From contig JADGIB010000172.1 in the NCBI GenBank assembly GCA_019683665.1, positions 1 to 7,559 of the forward strand: a DNA stretch of 7,559 nucleotides, given 5' to 3'. This DNA comes from Solirubrobacteraceae bacterium (lineage in GTDB: Bacteria; Actinomycetota; Thermoleophilia; Solirubrobacterales; Solirubrobacteraceae). The notes below the pieces were generated by a model. It had not been told where the DNA came from, ran no database searches, and worked only from the letters and a program-made list of their open reading frames with translations. This document shows, in pieces, positions 6,401 through 7,559 of this stretch. The stretch's first letter is position 1, and the number at the start of each line of letters is the position of its first letter. Both the position numbers and the translations under genes were made by a program.

Positions 6401-6421
6401 AAAACCTCCCCCTTCGGGAGG
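6401..6421 (+). promoter_or_regulatory. Operator-like inverted repeat of the GcvT-like gene
   Basis: AAAA is followed by CCTCCCCCTTCGGGAGG: perfect 6-bp arms (CCTCCC/GGGAGG) with a 5-base centre. The left arm starts 39 bases upstream of the -10-like TAGCGT. It shares AAACCTCCCCC exactly with the site at 1948-1958. Confidence 0.55.
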
Positions 6422-6443
6422 CGACCGGCCGCCAGCGCGCGCG

Positions 6444-6449
6444 TAGCGT
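6444..6449 (+). promoter_or_regulatory. -10 element of the GcvT-like gene, leaderless promoter
   Basis: TAGCGT is followed by 8 bases (GCCGGGCC) and ATG 6458, mirroring purU (TATCGT, 7 bases, ATG). No SD precedes the ATG, so the transcript is probably leaderless. Confidence 0.5.
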
Positions 6450-6457
6450 GCCGGGCC

Positions 6458-7143
6458 ATGAGCCGAGGGGTGCTGGAGGAGACGCTCGTCACCGCCGGGG
6501 CCGCGTTCACGACGCGCGCCGGCGTCCGCGTCGCCGCCCACTTCGGCTCGGTCGCCGCCGAGATCGCCGTCTGTCGGCACGGGGTCGGCCTGTCGGACCG
6601 CTCCGACGACGGCACGCTCGAGCTGCGCGGCGCGCCCGAGGCGGTCGCCGCCGTCGTCGAGCGCGTCACCGGCGAGCGGCTCGTCCCCGGCCGCGCCACG
6701 CCCTCGTGCGGGGCCTGGTGGTGCCCGGTCACCGGCCACCGCGTGCTCGTCGTGGCCGCGCGGGCCGCGGCCGCCGACCTGCGGTCGTGCTCGCCGCCGC
6801 CGCGCAGCCGGTGCCGGGCGCGTCGGTCATCGACCTCACCGACGACTACGCGGCGATCGCGATCGTCGGGCCGCGGGCGCCGCGCCTCGTCGCCGACGCC
6901 GGGCTGCTGCCCGCCGGGTCCCGGCCGCTGGCCGGCCGGTTCGTGCCGGCGACGCAGGCCGTGCGGCCCGGCCTGCTCCTGTGCCGGGACGCCGAGCGCC
7001 TCGTGCTGCTCGTGCCGGCCGCGCACGCGCGGGCCGCGTGGGCGCACCTCATGGCCGCCGGTCGGCCCCACGGGGTCACCTGCGTGGGCCGCGAGGCGCT
7101 GGAGCGGCTCGAGGCGGTCCGGCCGCCCGTCTCATTGCCCTGA
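6458..7143 (+). pseudogene. GcvT / sarcosine oxidase gamma-like protein, frameshifted near 6784
   Basis: The frame from ATG 6458 reads MSRGVLEETLVTAGAAFTTR, then HFGSVAAEIAVCRHGVGLSDRS, the N-terminal pattern of folate-binding GcvT/SoxG/YgfZ proteins, up to AAADLR (6784). It then becomes Arg/Ser/Pro-rich nonsense, while the frame one base back gives VVLAAAAQPVPG, VIDLTDDYAAIAIVGPRAPRLV and a natural end at TGA 7141-7143. One G missing in GCGGTCG (6781-6787) would restore a 228-residue protein, about the size of sarcosine oxidase gamma and shorter than GcvT (about 360). This could be a real mutation or an assembly error. Without repair the first frame stays open to 7357, running into metK. The family binds THF and takes part in one-carbon release; here the gene is divergent from purU and upstream of metK. 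No sarcosine oxidase alpha, beta or delta gene is visible in the window. Confidence 0.7.
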
Positions 7144-7162
7144 ACCTCGATCGGACTACAGT
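7135..7162 (+). promoter_or_regulatory. metK promoter (-35 TTGCCC, -10 TACAGT)
   Basis: TTGCCC (7135-7140) and TACAGT (7157-7162) are separated by 16 bases, close to the housekeeping sigma pattern; the -35 lies in the last codons of the GcvT-like gene. The -10 sits in a palindrome GGACT-AC-AGTCC (7153-7164), which could be an operator. The CCTCCC box seen at the other promoters is absent. Confidence 0.55.
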
Positions 7163-7167
7163 CCTAT

Positions 7168-7253
7168 CCACGCCGTTCGCGTCGCGCGGGTCAGGCCGGG
7201 AGTGCCCGGGCTCGCCGCGTCGCCGTCAGCCACCCAAGGAGATAGCTGTTCCC
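7168..7253 (+). other. metK 5' leader
   Basis: About 85 bases separate the predicted start of transcription from ATG. They hold a small hairpin CCGGG-AGTG-CCCGG, a CACCC stretch and the SD AAGGAG (7236-7241), which lies 12 bases before ATG. I could not match SAM-I, SAM-II, SAM-IV or SAH riboswitch cores, so no riboswitch is called. Confidence 0.4.
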
Positions 7254-7559
7254 ATGAGCGAGTACCTGTTCACGTCGGAGTCGGTGACCGAGGGTCATCC
7301 CGACAAGGTGGCCGATCAGATCTCCGACGGGGTTCTGGATGCGGTGCTGGCCGCTGATCCGGCGGGCCGGGTGGCGTGCGAGACGCTGGTCAACACCGGG
7401 CTGGTCGTCGTGTCGGGGGAGATCTCGACGCAGACGTACGTGGATGTGCAGGAGATCGCGCGCGAGACGATCCGCCGTATCGGCTACGTGGACGCGGATC
7501 TGGGGTTCAGCGCCGACAGCTGTGCGGTGATCAACGCGATCGACAAGCAGTCGCCGGAT
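7254..7559 (+). CDS. metK: S-adenosylmethionine synthetase (3' end outside window)
   Basis: The first 102 residues are visible. They begin MSEYLFTSESVTEGHPDK, the conserved N terminus of MetK with the ATP-binding GHPDK His, continue with VADQISDGVLDAVL (metal-binding Asp) and CETLVNTGLVVVSGEIST (conserved CE and GE), and reach GFSADSCAVINAIDKQSPD, which leads into the catalytic loop. The enzyme makes SAM, phosphate and diphosphate from methionine and ATP in the cytosol, and normally is a tetramer of about 385-400 residues. The start is fixed by AAGGAG at 7236-7241 and by homology. It has its own promoter. Codons are richer in GTG, CTG and T-ending forms than in most neighbours, as in the PfkB kinase gene. 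It supplies the SAM that both fusion methyltransferases would need. Confidence 0.98.
   Translation, partial: MSEYLFTSESVTEGHPDKVADQISDGVLDAVLAADPAGRVACETLVNTGLVVVSGEISTQTYVDVQEIARETIRRIGYVDADLGFSADSCAVINAIDKQSPD

Noticed and set aside
5354..6457. Plus-strand open frame running from 5354 into the GcvT-like gene
   Set aside because: Bases 5387-6283 are purU on the other strand, with full ACT and catalytic motifs; only the part after ATG 6458 resembles a real protein.
7168..7253. SAM or SAH riboswitch in the metK leader
   Set aside because: GTCAGGC resembles a small part of the SAH aptamer, but the GAGGAGCG-type core and closing stems are not found; SAM-I and SAM-IV cores are absent too.

Overview
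The window is very GC-rich and tightly packed. Codons mostly end in C or G, genes overlap by 4 bases, and two starts look leaderless. This suggests an actinobacterium. The gene set and promoter style make me think of the class Thermoleophilia (Solirubrobacter/Conexibacter-like), but that is recollection and inference, not proof.

Layout. Bases 2-976 hold the 3' part of a gene for a fused protein: a homocysteine S-methyltransferase (BHMT/MmuM type, Zn-binding GGCC motif) joined to a class I SAM-dependent methyltransferase. It overlaps by 4 bases a GAF-LuxR regulator (973-1932). A short promoter region follows, then a full-length paralogue of the fusion (about 2059-3792), a PfkB-family kinase (3789-4682) and a SnoaL-like protein (4679-5122), each joined to the next by a 4-base overlap. 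A convergent minus-strand pair comes next: a tiny Ala-rich ORF (5131-5370) downstream of purU, formyl-THF deformylase (5387-6283). purU is divergent from a GcvT/SoxG-like gene (6458-7143) that carries an apparent one-base deletion near 6784. The window ends inside metK, SAM synthetase (7254 onward).

The theme is methyl and one-carbon metabolism. MetK makes SAM; the methyltransferase domains would turn SAM into SAH; the homocysteine methyltransferase domains would turn homocysteine back into methionine; the PfkB kinase could remove adenosine released from SAH; PurU and the GcvT-like protein handle folate one-carbon units. The substrate of the fused methyltransferases, and whether they work as one cycle, are unknown.

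The most notable signals are three. (1) A CCTCCC...GG(G)(T/A)GG inverted repeat lies 38-39 bases upstream of a -10-like element at three promoters (fusion gene, purU, GcvT-like gene). This is about where a class II activator binds, and a LuxR-type regulator is encoded in the same window. (2) There is a 99-bp perfect nucleotide repeat between the two fusion paralogues, which are clearly diverged beyond it. (3) The tandem homocysteine methyltransferase::SAM methyltransferase fusion is itself unusual, and the methyltransferase half lacks the NPPY-type motif. No stretch over 300 bases lacks a gene, and I saw no RNA gene, CRISPR array or insertion sequence.
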